64,000 nucleotides of DNA from positions 540,043 through 604,042 of the forward strand of contig JABSQZ010000001.1 in assembly GCA_013215505.1 (NCBI GenBank), in the 5' to 3' direction. Below are positions 53,751 to 64,000 of the stretch, piece after piece; positions within the stretch are counted from its first letter, which is position 1, and each line of letters opens with the position of its first letter. Both the position numbers and the translations under genes were made by a program. Under the pieces are notes generated by a model. The model saw only the letters and a list, made by a program, of their open reading frames with translations. It made no database searches and was not told the DNA's origin. Source of the DNA: Oceanospirillaceae bacterium. Lineage in GTDB: Bacteria > Pseudomonadota > Gammaproteobacteria > Pseudomonadales > Balneatricaceae.

Positions 53751-54123
53751 GCGTATTATCCGTGTATTTTCACTAATTTATAGACTTCGAGAGCATCGTT
53801 GAAGATTCCCAATCTATTACCTGCTACAAAGCAGTTAATAGCAAAGTCTGCTTACAGGTTGCAATAACCTGTTTTTTGCTCCCAAGCGTAATACACAGTC
53901 CGAACTTAAGTTCAGAGCAGGCATTACCGACGGGGAGCCCATCAAGTGGCAGAACACCCCTTGAAGTTATTGCCCTGGCTAGTTCAAGTCCCAAAAAATC
54001 GGTAACTCTCTGTAACTAAGGCGAATTATGTATTTCTTCGCTCGACCTGCACATAAGCACCAGCAAGCCGAGCGAAGTATAGCAAATTTTCAGAAAATAA
54101 TTAACCTAGACAAAGGTCAAATA
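53751..54123 (-). promoter_or_regulatory. Long sucC leader / possible second promoter
   Basis: 373 bp without a gene between lpd and sucC. On the minus strand a TATACT -10-like sequence lies near the lpd end, followed by CTTCGCTCG ... CGAGCGAAG (9-bp arms, 24-bp loop), leaving a leader of roughly 300 nt before sucC. The length and the hairpin suggest post-transcriptional control; structured RNAs have been described upstream of suc genes in other proteobacteria, but I cannot assign this one. Confidence 0.5.
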
Positions 54124-55575
<1,452 letters not shown>

Positions 55576-55609
55576 TTATACGGCGGGCTTGAATAGCACG
55601 CCCTTAAGT

Positions 55610-55636
55610 AAAAAATGAGGGAGCTGCTGCTCCCTC
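55610..55636 (-). terminator. Terminator-like hairpin between sucB and lpd
   Basis: GAGGGAGC-tgct-GCTCCCTC (55617-55636), followed on the minus strand by ATTTTTTAC. It starts 10 bp after the sucB stop and has the form of an intrinsic terminator, so it may reduce lpd-sucCD transcription relative to sucAB or protect the sucAB 3' end. Confidence 0.7.
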
Positions 55637-55645
55637 TGAATCGAA

Positions 55646-56833
55646 TTATATATCAAGTAGTATGCGAGTTGGATCTTCGAGCAGGTCTTTGATTGCAACG
55701 AGAAACTGTACTGCTTCTTTGCCATCACACATACGGTGATCGTAAGAGAGCGCTAAGTACATCATCGGCAGAATGACTACCTGACCATTGACCGCCATCG
55801 GACGTTCCTGGATTTTGTGCATGCCCAAAATAGCTGTCTGCGGTGGATTTAAAATCGGTGTTGATAACAGCGATCCGAATACACCACCGTTGGTGATAGT
55901 GAAAGTACCGCCGACAAGATCGTCAAGACCTAACTTGCCGTCGCGACCACGCATACCAAAATCGCGGATAGTCGATTCAATTTTAGCCAGACCCATGCCA
56001 TCAGTATCACGTAGTACCGGAACCATCAGGCCGCGCTCGGTGGAGACTGCGACACCGATATCCTGATATCCATGGAAAACCATATCATTGCCGTCGATCG
56101 AAGCATTCACTGCTGGATAACGCTTTAGTGCCTCTGTGGCGGCTTTAACAAAGAATGACATGAAGCCCAGGCGCGTGTCGTGAGTCTTCTCGAAAAGATC
56201 TTTGTATTTTTTACGCAGCTCCATGATAGGGCCCATGTTAACTTCGTTATAAGTCGTTAACATCGCGGCTGTTTGTTGTGCTTCCACTAGGCGCCTGGCA
56301 ATAGTGGCGCGCAACCGGGTCATAGGGACGCGTTTTTCAACTCGCTCACCTGCTGCTAATGGCGCAGCCACTGGAGCGGCAACTGCTGTTGCAGCGACTG
56401 GTTTAGCAGCGGCTGAGTCGATGAAGTTCTGCACGTCCTGCTTAGTGACACCGCCATTTTTGCCGGTGCCTGTTATGGCAGAGGCATCTAATTTATTGGC
56501 TTCGATTAACTTGCGAGCCGCCGGGCCCACTTTGTCTTCAGCGCTTTCATCGGCACTGGCCGCAGCTGCAGTTTCCGTTGGCGCTGCAGCGGCGGCGCCC
56601 GCCTCAAAGGAGGCGATCACTTGGTCAGACAAGACAGTGTCGCCCTCAGCTGCTAGAATTTTTACAATAACGCCGTCGGCAGGTGCTACCACTTCTAACA
56701 CTACTTTGTCTGTTTCAATATCAACGATCAAATCATCCGCTGAACATGCTTCACCTGGCTGCTTGTGCCAAGTAGCCACTGTGCCATCGGCAACAGATTC
56801 TGGAAAAGTAGGTGCTTTAATTTCGATGGACAT
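55646..56833 (-). CDS. sucB: 2-oxoglutarate dehydrogenase E2 (succinyltransferase)
   Basis: 395 residues from ATG 56833 (AAAGGAAC about 7 bp upstream; an in-frame start at 56878 adds 15 residues). One lipoyl domain with the lipoyl Lys in [11 protein letters not shown], an Ala-rich linker, the E3-binding domain ([14 protein letters not shown]) and the acyltransferase core with the active-site [10 protein letters not shown]. One lipoyl domain is normal for SucB. Confidence 0.97.
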   Translation of the reverse strand: MSIEIKAPTFPESVADGTVATWHKQPGEACSADDLIVDIETDKVVLEVVAPADGVIVKILAAEGDTVLSDQVIASFEAGAAAAAPTETAAAASADESAEDKVGPAARKLIEANKLDASAITGTGKNGGVTKQDVQNFIDSAAAKPVAATAVAAPVAAPLAAGERVEKRVPMTRLRATIARRLVEAQQTAAMLTTYNEVNMGPIMELRKKYKDLFEKTHDTRLGFMSFFVKAATEALKRYPAVNASIDGNDMVFHGYQDIGVAVSTERGLMVPVLRDTDGMGLAKIESTIRDFGMRGRDGKLGLDDLVGGTFTITNGGVFGSLLSTPILNPPQTAILGMHKIQERPMAVNGQVVILPMMYLALSYDHRMCDGKEAVQFLVAIKDLLEDPTRILLDI

Positions 56834-56890
56834 ATCTGTTCCTTTCATAAGCTCAAATAAGCTACTTACGCTGCGCAAGTAGCTGCTCGA

Positions 56891-59725
56891 TTAACCGTTA
56901 ATGGCATCTTCAACAAGAGTTTTTTGTTGTTCTAAATGTACTGACATATAACCTACAGCAGGTGCGGCGGCGTGTGGGCGGCCGATACCATGCAATTTCA
57001 GGTTAGGGTGGCTTTTTTCCAACACGTTGCGAACGCGGTGTTGAGTGCTGTACCAGGCACCTTGGTTCATCGGCTCTTCCTGACACCAGATCACAGATTC
57101 AAGATGTTTATAATCTTTGATTGCATCTAAAAGATGATCATCCGGGAATGGGTAGAGTTGCTCAATTCTGACAATAGCGACATCGTCGCGTCCAGTTTCC
57201 TGGCGATAATTGTACAGATCGTAATATAACTTACCGCCACATAAGACCAGACGTTTGACCTTCTCATTCTCAAGGTTCTCAGTCTCAGCTAGCACGGGTT
57301 CAAAAGTGCCTGTTGATAGAGCCTCAATCGGCGAGGTAGCCTGGCGGTGACCAAGCAAACTCTTAGGTGACATGACAATCAGCGGCTTGCGCAGCGGTCT
57401 GACAATTTGCCGGCGCAATAGATGGAATATCTGCGCAGGGGTCGTTGGCGTACAGACCTGGATATTGTGCTCGGCGCACATCTGTAAAAAACGCTCCAAA
57501 CGCGCCGATGAGTGTTCCGGGCCCTGTCCTTCAAATCCGTGCGGCAACAGCAGTGTCAATCCACAGAGTCGCTCCCATTTCTGCTCGCCAGATGTGATGA
57601 ATTGGTCGATAACAACTTGAGCGCCGTTGGCAAAGTCACCAAACTGCGCTTCCCAGATTACCTGCACATTCGGCATAGTAGTGGCATAGCCGTATTCAAA
57701 CGCTAACACCGCCTCTTCGGAGAGGAAGGAGTCATAGAGCTCAAACGTTGGCTGATCATCAGAGATATGTTGCAGTGGCGTGTAATCGCCGCCTAGAGCT
57801 TGATCGTGTAATACCGCATGGCGATGCGAGAAAGTGCCACGGCCAACATCCTGACCGGTAAATCTAATCGGGAAACCTTCGGCTAACGTCGTGGCATAGG
57901 CCATTGTTTCAGCGAAGCCCCAGTTACATTCTATTTCGCCGGCGGCCATTTTCTGACGATTATCATAGATTTTCTGTACTTGACGCTGCACCACAAAACC
58001 TTCAGGTACCTGGCTGAGCTTATCACTGAGCTCTCTGATCAGTTTTATATCAACGGCAGTATTGCAATCAAACGACCACTCCAAGCCCAAATAGGGCTTC
58101 CAATCGACAAACAACTCTGAATTTGGTTTCATTACTAACGCTTTAGCGACATGCTCACCATTTTCCAGTGCAGCACGGTAGTCTTTTTCCATCGCTTTGC
58201 TTTCAATAGCAGTGATTATTCCATCATTGATTAACGATTCAGCGTACAGTGTTTTAGTGGTTTTTTGCTTTTTAATCGCCGTGTACATACGTGGCTGAGT
58301 ACCGAAGGGCTCATCTGCCTCGTTGTGCCCTCGACGTCGGTAACAGACAAGATCTATAACCACATCGCGTTTAAACTCGGTTCTGTAGTCAATGGCTACT
58401 TGAGTGACAAAGCGCACCGCTTCAGGGTCATCGGCATTTACGTGAAATATAGGTGCCTGAATCATTTTAGCGACGTCGGTACAATATTCGGTGGAGCGGG
58501 CATCTTCTTTTCTGGAGGTGGTAAAACCTACTTGGTTGTTAATCACTATGTGGATAGTACCGCCGGTTTTATAGGCGCGGGTTTGCGACATCTGGAATGT
58601 TTCAGTGACAACCCCCTGGCCTGCAAACGCAGCATCCCCGTGAATACTCACAGGTATTACGGTGGTGCCATCCAGATCACCGCGGCGATCTTGACGGGCA
58701 CGTACTGAGCCCTCAACTACCGGTGCTGCTATCTCTAAGTGGGAGGGATTAAATGCCATCGCCAAGTGAACTTCACCACCTGGAGTATTAACATTTGAAG
58801 AAAAGCCCTGATGATATTTAACATCGCCAGATTTATTCAGTACCAGTTTTTTGCCTTCAAATTCACCAAACAAATCAGCGGGTTTTTTACCAAAGATGTT
58901 AACTAAGGTATTTAATCGACCGCGGTGAGCCATCCCTATGATCACTTCTTTAGCGCCGTTTGCTCCGCCGCGCTGGATGGTCTCGTCCAGAGAAATAATC
59001 AGCGCTTCAGCACCTTCTAAACCAAAGCGTTTAGCACCGGCAAAGCGAGAACCCAAATATTTTTCCAGTCCTTCAGCCGCAGTTAACCGCTCTAAAATGT
59101 GAATGCGATCTTCTTTATCCAATTTGGGCTGGCCACGGGTTGGCTCAAGACGATGCTGAATCCAACGTTTTTCGACAGTATCTACAATGTGCATATACTC
59201 GGAGCCAATCGAGCCGCAGTAGGTCTTTTTCAAGTCACTGAGTATATTTCGCAAGGTTGCAGCTTCAGAGCCAAATTGAAGAGTGCCCTGGGAAAAAGAT
59301 GTATCCAGGTCAGCGTCGCTCAAATTGTGGAATGCGGGGTCGAGATCGGGGATAGCATCTCTTTGCATCAAGTTTAGAGGGTCGATCTTCGCCTCTTGAT
59401 GGCCACGCACCCGATAACCGTTGATCATCCGCAACACCAAAACTTGCTTGGCCTCGTGCTCAGCCGAGACAGTACCGACTGCGGCAACACCCTGAGAGCG
59501 AGCTGTTTTTGCGTATTCTCGAAACTGCTCTCTGATCGGCGCTAACGCTACGTCAACTACATTTTCGTAGGAAGCATCAGGTAGTTGGTCAAACTCTTTG
59601 CGCCACTCATCACTGACAGCGCCTGGATCTCGTAAATATGTTTCGTAAAGTTGCTCTATGTAGGATAAATTCCCACCGTAAAGATGAGCATTTTTCCACA
59701 ACAACTCCATCATGCCTTCTTGCAT
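56891..59725 (-). CDS. sucA: 2-oxoglutarate dehydrogenase E1
   Basis: 944-residue thiamine-diphosphate enzyme decarboxylating 2-oxoglutarate. Start MQEGMMELLWKNAHLYGGN resembles the pseudomonad SucA N-terminus that contacts the complex. ThDP/metal motif HGDAAFAGQGVV and IVINNQVGFTTS, then EYGYATTMPNVQVIWEAQFG and HGFEGQGPEHSSARLERFL are typical. ATG 59725 has GGTGG upstream. Followed by sucB after 57 bp. Confidence 0.98.
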   Translation of the reverse strand: MQEGMMELLWKNAHLYGGNLSYIEQLYETYLRDPGAVSDEWRKEFDQLPDASYENVVDVALAPIREQFREYAKTARSQGVAAVGTVSAEHEAKQVLVLRMINGYRVRGHQEAKIDPLNLMQRDAIPDLDPAFHNLSDADLDTSFSQGTLQFGSEAATLRNILSDLKKTYCGSIGSEYMHIVDTVEKRWIQHRLEPTRGQPKLDKEDRIHILERLTAAEGLEKYLGSRFAGAKRFGLEGAEALIISLDETIQRGGANGAKEVIIGMAHRGRLNTLVNIFGKKPADLFGEFEGKKLVLNKSGDVKYHQGFSSNVNTPGGEVHLAMAFNPSHLEIAAPVVEGSVRARQDRRGDLDGTTVIPVSIHGDAAFAGQGVVTETFQMSQTRAYKTGGTIHIVINNQVGFTTSRKEDARSTEYCTDVAKMIQAPIFHVNADDPEAVRFVTQVAIDYRTEFKRDVVIDLVCYRRRGHNEADEPFGTQPRMYTAIKKQKTTKTLYAESLINDGIITAIESKAMEKDYRAALENGEHVAKALVMKPNSELFVDWKPYLGLEWSFDCNTAVDIKLIRELSDKLSQVPEGFVVQRQVQKIYDNRQKMAAGEIECNWGFAETMAYATTLAEGFPIRFTGQDVGRGTFSHRHAVLHDQALGGDYTPLQHISDDQPTFELYDSFLSEEAVLAFEYGYATTMPNVQVIWEAQFGDFANGAQVVIDQFITSGEQKWERLCGLTLLLPHGFEGQGPEHSSARLERFLQMCAEHNIQVCTPTTPAQIFHLLRRQIVRPLRKPLIVMSPKSLLGHRQATSPIEALSTGTFEPVLAETENLENEKVKRLVLCGGKLYYDLYNYRQETGRDDVAIVRIEQLYPFPDDHLLDAIKDYKHLESVIWCQEEPMNQGAWYSTQHRVRNVLEKSHPNLKLHGIGRPHAAAPAVGYMSVHLEQQKTLVEDAING

Positions 59726-60375
59726 TAGCTGACCACCCTGAATTTGCAGCCCGATAAAAAAGTATACAAGTGATGCCCGAAAACCTATTGAAATTCAGCT
59801 CTCGGAACAACCCCTTTGTCGCTCTTTTTGCGGAACTACTGTCGTTTTCTTTAAATTACCTGACAAACCGTCGTATTAATTGGCAATACGCGGTGCATTG
59901 TACGCGTTTTGTGACCGCCTTCACACCGCTAGAAGTCACCTATCTCATCTATTTTTAACGCTTTATAGCAAAGCATTAACCTCAAGTTCGCTATAATCGG
60001 CATTAACACCTAAGGCTGTTGTATTTTTTCTTCAGTAACAAATCCTAGGATGTAGCAAAATTGCATAATAAATTTATATATTTCACTACAAATACGGCTA
60101 AAGGCACCGTGATTTCGCCTGTGAACCAAATCATTTATTAGACAACATGGGTATTAGAAGAAAAATTTATATACCAAATTAATATAAATAAAATAGAAAA
60201 TAGTCTAATAAAATTTGCTGACTAGAATATAAATTTTAATCACATCAATAACTATAGCCTCTTTTTGAAAAAAAACTCAGCAGACTGCCACTTTGCCATC
60301 AGGCGATTAAATTCAGCGACAAGCTATCTATCGGCGGCCTTGGATTAAAGGATCGACCCAAACACCAGCAGACAC
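59726..60375. other. Long AT-rich region between sdhB and sucA
   Basis: About 650 bp. It separates the sdh operon (with its own terminator) from sucA, so sucA must have its own promoter here. The part at 60150-60250 is strongly AT-rich (runs of A/T in phase), suggesting bent DNA or a regulator site. A 62-codon open frame on the plus strand (59770-59958) is not convincing. Confidence 0.5.
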
Positions 60376-60403
60376 AAAAAAGGCGCTCAAAGCGCCTTAA
60401 AAA
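60376..60403 (-). terminator. Terminator of sdh operon
   Basis: On the minus strand AAGGCGCT-ttg-AGCGCCTTTTTT, about 10 bp after the sdhB stop. Confidence 0.9.
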
Positions 60404-60412
60404 ATTGTCTGA

Positions 60413-61117
60413 CTATGTCGCTCTCTGCAGCAACATATTGCGGATTTTGCCAATTGCCTTAGTAGGATTTAACCCTTTAGGGCAGACACTGACACAGTTC
60501 ATAATCCCGTGGCAGCGAAACACACTGAATGGATCATCAAGATCTGCAAGCCGCTCAGCTTGAGCAGTATCACGCGAATCTGCCAGGAAGCGATAAGCTT
60601 GCAGCAAACCTGAGGGACCGATGAACTTGTCCGGATTCCACCAGAATGACGGACAGGCCGTGGAACAGCAAGCACACAAAATACACTCGTACAAACCATC
60701 CAGCTCAGCGCGCTGCTCCGGAGATTGCAGACGCTCGATCGCCGGTGCTGGCTGGTCATTAATCAGATACGGCTTGATCTTTTCGTACTGAGCATAAAAC
60801 TGAGCCATATCAATCACTAAATCGCGGATAACTGGCAGACCCGGTAATGGACGCAGCACTAACTTGTCTTTTTTAACTACCGCCGATAGCGGAGTAATAC
60901 AAGCCAGGCCATTTTTGCCGTTCATATTCATGCCGTCGGAGCCACATACACCCTCGCGACATGAACGACGATAACCCAGCGAAGGATCTTTGTCTTTTAA
61001 CAGTTGCAGCAGATCCAACACCATGATGTCTTTTCCACCGGGGATATCTATATGGATATCCTGCATATATGGAGCATCATCCGCTTCAGGATTGTAACGA
61101 TAAACACTAACTAACAT
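60413..61117 (-). CDS. sdhB: Succinate dehydrogenase iron-sulfur subunit
   Basis: 234 residues. 2Fe-2S motif CREGVCGSDGMNMNGKNG with LAC; 4Fe-4S motif CILCACCSTACP; 3Fe-4S motif CHGIMNCVSVCPKGLNPTKA. Carries electrons from SdhA to quinone at the SdhCD membrane anchor. Last gene of the sdh operon, 12 bp after sdhA. Confidence 0.98.
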   Translation of the reverse strand: MLVSVYRYNPEADDAPYMQDIHIDIPGGKDIMVLDLLQLLKDKDPSLGYRRSCREGVCGSDGMNMNGKNGLACITPLSAVVKKDKLVLRPLPGLPVIRDLVIDMAQFYAQYEKIKPYLINDQPAPAIERLQSPEQRAELDGLYECILCACCSTACPSFWWNPDKFIGPSGLLQAYRFLADSRDTAQAERLADLDDPFSVFRCHGIMNCVSVCPKGLNPTKAIGKIRNMLLQRAT

Positions 61118-61129
61118 CGTAGCGACCTC

Positions 61130-62908
61130 TTAGTAAACACGAATTTTAGGTGGAAAAGGCTTCATGGTTTTAGGCGCGAAATTGACCGCACGCTTACCAA
61201 TTGTCTTATCATCCGGAAAGAACACTGAGTGACACAACCAGTTCTCATCATCACGAGAATCATAATCGTTACGCGCGTGTGCACCTCGCGACTCCTTGCG
61301 AATTTCAGCGGCGATGGCAGTTGCCTCAGCCACTTCCATCAAGTTTTCCAACTCTAATGCTTCAATACGCGCAGTGTTAAACGACAAACTCTTGTCGTCA
61401 AGCGCTAAGTTTTCGACCCTCTTGCGCAACTCTCTTAACAGCTCAAGTCCTTTCAACATGCTCTCACCGTCGCGGAACACACCGAAGTACAACTGCATAG
61501 TACTCTGCAGATCTGTGCGCACTTGCGCAACACTCTCACCACCTTCACTGTTGTTAAGACGATTCAAACGCGCCATAGCAATTTCGATATCCGCATCGGT
61601 CGGATTAACTGCTTCATAGCCTTCACGCATTTGACGCTCAATTTCAATACCGGCAGCACGGCCAAATACCACTAGATCGAGCAGCGAGTTGCCGCCTAAG
61701 CGGTTAGCTCCGTGAACCGATACACAGGCAACCTCGCCACAGGCAAACAGACCGCGGATAACCTTGTCTTCACCGCCATCTTCTTTACTCGGTGACAGCG
61801 CCTGACCTGCAATGTTAGTCACAACACCGCCCATCATATAGTGGCAAGTCGGAACCACTGGAATTGGCTCTTTAATAGGATCGACAGCCGCAAAGGTACG
61901 CGACAGCTCTAAAATACCCGGCAGCCGCTCTTCAAGAACATCGGCACCCAGATGATCAAGTTTAAGCATAACGTGATCGCCGTTTTCACCACAGCCCCGC
62001 CCTTCCAGAATTTCCAAAATCATCGAGCGAGCCACGACATCGCGACCGGCCAAGTCTTTAGCGTTCGGAGCATAGCGCTCCATAAAGCGCTCACCGTCTT
62101 TGTTAATCAGGTAGCCACCTTCACCGCGACAACCTTCAGTGACCAGCACACCCGCACCCGCTATGCCGGTCGGATGGAACTGCCACATTTCCATGTCCTG
62201 GCAGGGAATACCTGCTCGCAGCGCCATACCGACACCGTCGCCAGTATTGATCAGTGCATTAGTAGTGGATGCGTAGATACGCCCTGCACCCCCTGTCGCC
62301 AGCACCGTCGCTTTGGCTTGTATGTAAACTGTTTCGCCATTTTCAATGTTGATAGCGATACAACCTACCACATCACCCTCGGCATTTTTAACTAAGTCAA
62401 CCGCATACCACTCGTTTAAGAAGGTAGTACCCGCCTTTAAGTTAGCCTGGTATAAAGTGTGCAGTAAAGCATGCCCGGTTCTGTCTGCCGCCGCACAAGT
62501 GCGGGCAGCCTGGCCGCCTTCACCAAAGTTTTTCGATTGACCACCAAAAGGCCGCTGATAGATGCGCCCCTCTTCGGTACGCGAAAACGGCATGCCCATA
62601 TGATCGAGTTCATACACAGCTTGTGGGCCAATTTGGCACATATACTCGATGGCATCCTGGTCTCCGATGTAATCAGAGCCTTTAACGGTATCGTACATGT
62701 GCCAGCGCCAATCATCATTGGGATCAGAACTTGCAATAGCACAAGTAATACCGCCCTGAGCGGACACTGTGTGCGATCTGGTTGGAAAAACTTTAGTGAT
62801 ACAAGCAGTATTTAAACCGCCTTGAGCCAGCTGTAGTGCCGCGCGCATGCCTGCACCACCACCGCCAATGACGATACCGTCAAATGTTAGTGTGCGAAGA
62901 TTACTCAT
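61130..62908 (-). CDS. sdhA: Succinate dehydrogenase flavoprotein subunit
   Basis: 592 residues. FAD loop [16 protein letters not shown], covalent FAD His in SHTVSAQGG, active-site blocks [10 protein letters not shown] and [16 protein letters not shown]. Oxidises succinate to fumarate. Lies 3 bp after sdhD. Confidence 0.98.
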   Translation of the reverse strand: MSNLRTLTFDGIVIGGGGAGMRAALQLAQGGLNTACITKVFPTRSHTVSAQGGITCAIASSDPNDDWRWHMYDTVKGSDYIGDQDAIEYMCQIGPQAVYELDHMGMPFSRTEEGRIYQRPFGGQSKNFGEGGQAARTCAAADRTGHALLHTLYQANLKAGTTFLNEWYAVDLVKNAEGDVVGCIAINIENGETVYIQAKATVLATGGAGRIYASTTNALINTGDGVGMALRAGIPCQDMEMWQFHPTGIAGAGVLVTEGCRGEGGYLINKDGERFMERYAPNAKDLAGRDVVARSMILEILEGRGCGENGDHVMLKLDHLGADVLEERLPGILELSRTFAAVDPIKEPIPVVPTCHYMMGGVVTNIAGQALSPSKEDGGEDKVIRGLFACGEVACVSVHGANRLGGNSLLDLVVFGRAAGIEIERQMREGYEAVNPTDADIEIAMARLNRLNNSEGGESVAQVRTDLQSTMQLYFGVFRDGESMLKGLELLRELRKRVENLALDDKSLSFNTARIEALELENLMEVAEATAIAAEIRKESRGAHARNDYDSRDDENWLCHSVFFPDDKTIGKRAVNFAPKTMKPFPPKIRVY

Positions 62909-62911
62909 TGT

Positions 62912-63259
62912 TTATACACCCCAGATAATATGAATAGCCCAAGCAACGTAGACAAACGTCATTAAACCGGTAACGGCTTGAACTAGAAAACGCAGACCTG
63001 TCATCGGAATGTAGTCAGTTGTGACACACCATAAACCGATCCACGCATGGGCGGCGAAAGACAACACTAATAGAAGTGTGAAAATTCGCATTGCTGTGTT
63101 TGCAAACAGTGCTTGCCACTGCTGGAAATCCACATCTGGATTAAGTAATAAAAATCCAACTATAAACAAAGTGTAAGCTAGCAGTACTACAGCAGTGACA
63201 CGCTGAATCATCCAGTCGTACAATCCGCTTCGTCCGAAGCTAGTGACATTAGTTACCAT
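62912..63259 (-). CDS. sdhD: Succinate dehydrogenase membrane anchor subunit
   Basis: 115 residues with three transmembrane helices. SGLYDWMIQRVTAVVLLAY is the usual start; FAAHAWIGLWCVTTDYI carries the conserved His and the DY-type quinone-site segment. Overlaps sdhC by 7 bp. Confidence 0.95.
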   Translation of the reverse strand: MVTNVTSFGRSGLYDWMIQRVTAVVLLAYTLFIVGFLLLNPDVDFQQWQALFANTAMRIFTLLLVLSFAAHAWIGLWCVTTDYIPMTGLRFLVQAVTGLMTFVYVAWAIHIIWGV

Positions 63260-63630
63260 ACCCAGACCCCCGCCAATACAATTAATACTCCGGAAATTAC
63301 CAGAGCAGCTTTTGCGGCTAACATGCCACTTTCAAGCTCTTCGAAGTGGCCCGCATCCATAAATAAATGCTTTACGCCAACAACACTGTGATACGCCAAT
63401 GCCGAGAGAAGCCCCCATGCGATTAACTTCGCAAAGATACTTTCTTCAAACATGGTGATCGTTTCTTGGAAACCGGCCTCTGATTCTAACGACAACCCCA
63501 ACGCGTACATCATGAATACCGCACCAAAAAACAGTGCTATTCCCGATATACGATGCAGAATTGAAGTTATTGCCGGAAGCGGCATATGAATGGTGCTAAA
63601 ATCTAAATTTACTGGTCTTTTTTTATTCAC
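63253..63630 (-). CDS. sdhC: Succinate dehydrogenase cytochrome b556 subunit
   Basis: 125 residues with three transmembrane helices. SILHRISGIALFFGA is the quinone/haem-side signature; YHSVVGVKHLFMDAGH contains the haem-ligand His. GTG start at 63630. First gene of sdhCDAB; citrate synthase would usually lie divergently beyond it, outside this window. Confidence 0.96.
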   Translation of the reverse strand: MNKKRPVNLDFSTIHMPLPAITSILHRISGIALFFGAVFMMYALGLSLESEAGFQETITMFEESIFAKLIAWGLLSALAYHSVVGVKHLFMDAGHFEELESGMLAAKAALVISGVLIVLAGVWVW

Positions 63631-64000
63631 GGCTCATTTCACACTTGTTATGGTTTCAACGAACAAGATTCTGGGACAGGTCTTGTATTTAATAGATACT
63701 TTGCCAATCCTTCTTCGTGGCAGTAAAAACTGCCGCAGCATTATAGCGACTTCACTGTTGATTCACAACGCACAGCACGCAACTAGCTACATTTTCTCAA
63801 TATTTTAAGCGCTAAATCTCAGTCTGCATATTAGACTAATGAATAATTGTACAATATTTAACTTCCGGGCAGAATATGCCTTGGATTGATTTTAAAGAAA
63901 AAAATGAGTAACTCTTTTTAAACTGGCCTTAAATGCTCGCATGGCCCGAATACATGCGCATACCAGCCAGCCTGACAGCAACTTGAACACAAAATATCAG
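63631..64000. other. Upstream region of the sdh operon
   Basis: About 370 bp at the window edge with no convincing gene. It should contain the sdhC promoter. A 72-codon plus-strand frame (63590-63808) overlaps sdhC and has no coding signs. Confidence 0.45.

Noticed and set aside
59770-59958. 62-codon plus-strand frame between sucA and sdhB
   Set aside because: Overlaps the sucA leader, no ribosome site, no motif.

Overview
The window looks like chromosomal DNA of a free-living, aerobic, probably marine gammaproteobacterium. This is an inference from gene content: a Pseudomonas-like sdhCDAB-sucAB-lpd-sucCD block, a bamC-dapA-bcp neighbourhood, RluA and RlmD, a long-form PurC, class I fumarase and a 479-codon GAPDH-like enzyme. 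I see no rRNA, tRNA, CRISPR array, prophage or transposase gene.

Layout. 0-9 kb: class I fumarase (minus), an HxlR regulator coupled to NudC, a DMT transporter with a YciI-like protein, a LysR regulator facing a broken VOC gene and a SnoaL-like protein, a decayed LacI-family fragment, and a GAPDH-like enzyme. 9-22 kb: housekeeping genes (mfd, a diguanylate cyclase, a TrpD2/YbiB homologue, rlmD-rluA, purC, bamC-dapA, bcp). 22-26.5 kb: small and accessory genes, a broken solute-binding-protein gene and a palindromic repeat element. 26.6-32 kb: leuA divergent from an Lrp-type regulator, a DoxX-like protein and a TVP38/disulfide-reductase fusion. 32.3-35.6 kb: a three-gene cassette (two different ATP-grasp ligases plus an MFS transporter) bounded on both sides by heptanucleotide tandem repeats. 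35.8-49 kb: pheA, a truncated haemoglobin, a retropepsin-like protease, an ArsR/AHSA1/DUF1761 operon with a striking operator, MOSC, a diverged cold-shock protein, glutathione peroxidase, a flippase, an M14 peptidase, an ABC-F protein and a YheT-like hydrolase. 49-51.6 kb: an IclR regulator divergent from a sulfatase. 51.7-63.6 kb: the TCA-cycle block, all on the minus strand, which takes 2-oxoglutarate to fumarate; fumarase at the left edge takes fumarate to malate.

The most unusual features lie outside the ordinary genes. (1) A family of structured palindromic elements at 24474-24681, 40814-about 40935 and 42796-43131, sharing terminal inverted repeats of the type GGARCATGCGAT.AAGTCC. (2) Heptamer tandem repeats (TAAGTCG, GAAGTCG, TGAGTCG, GAAGTTG) at several intergenic sites, in opposite orientation on the two sides of the ATP-grasp/MFS cassette. 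(3) Two genes, nudC and purC, whose 3' ends are tandemly duplicated just beyond the stop codon. (4) An ArsR-type gene whose promoter lies between 18-bp inverted arms and whose transcript is predicted to be leaderless. (5) Several fresh pseudogenes (VOC, LacI-type, solute-binding protein), consistent with ongoing gene loss.

Coordinates come from reading the sequence. Family names come from recognising motifs and overall similarity, not from database searches.
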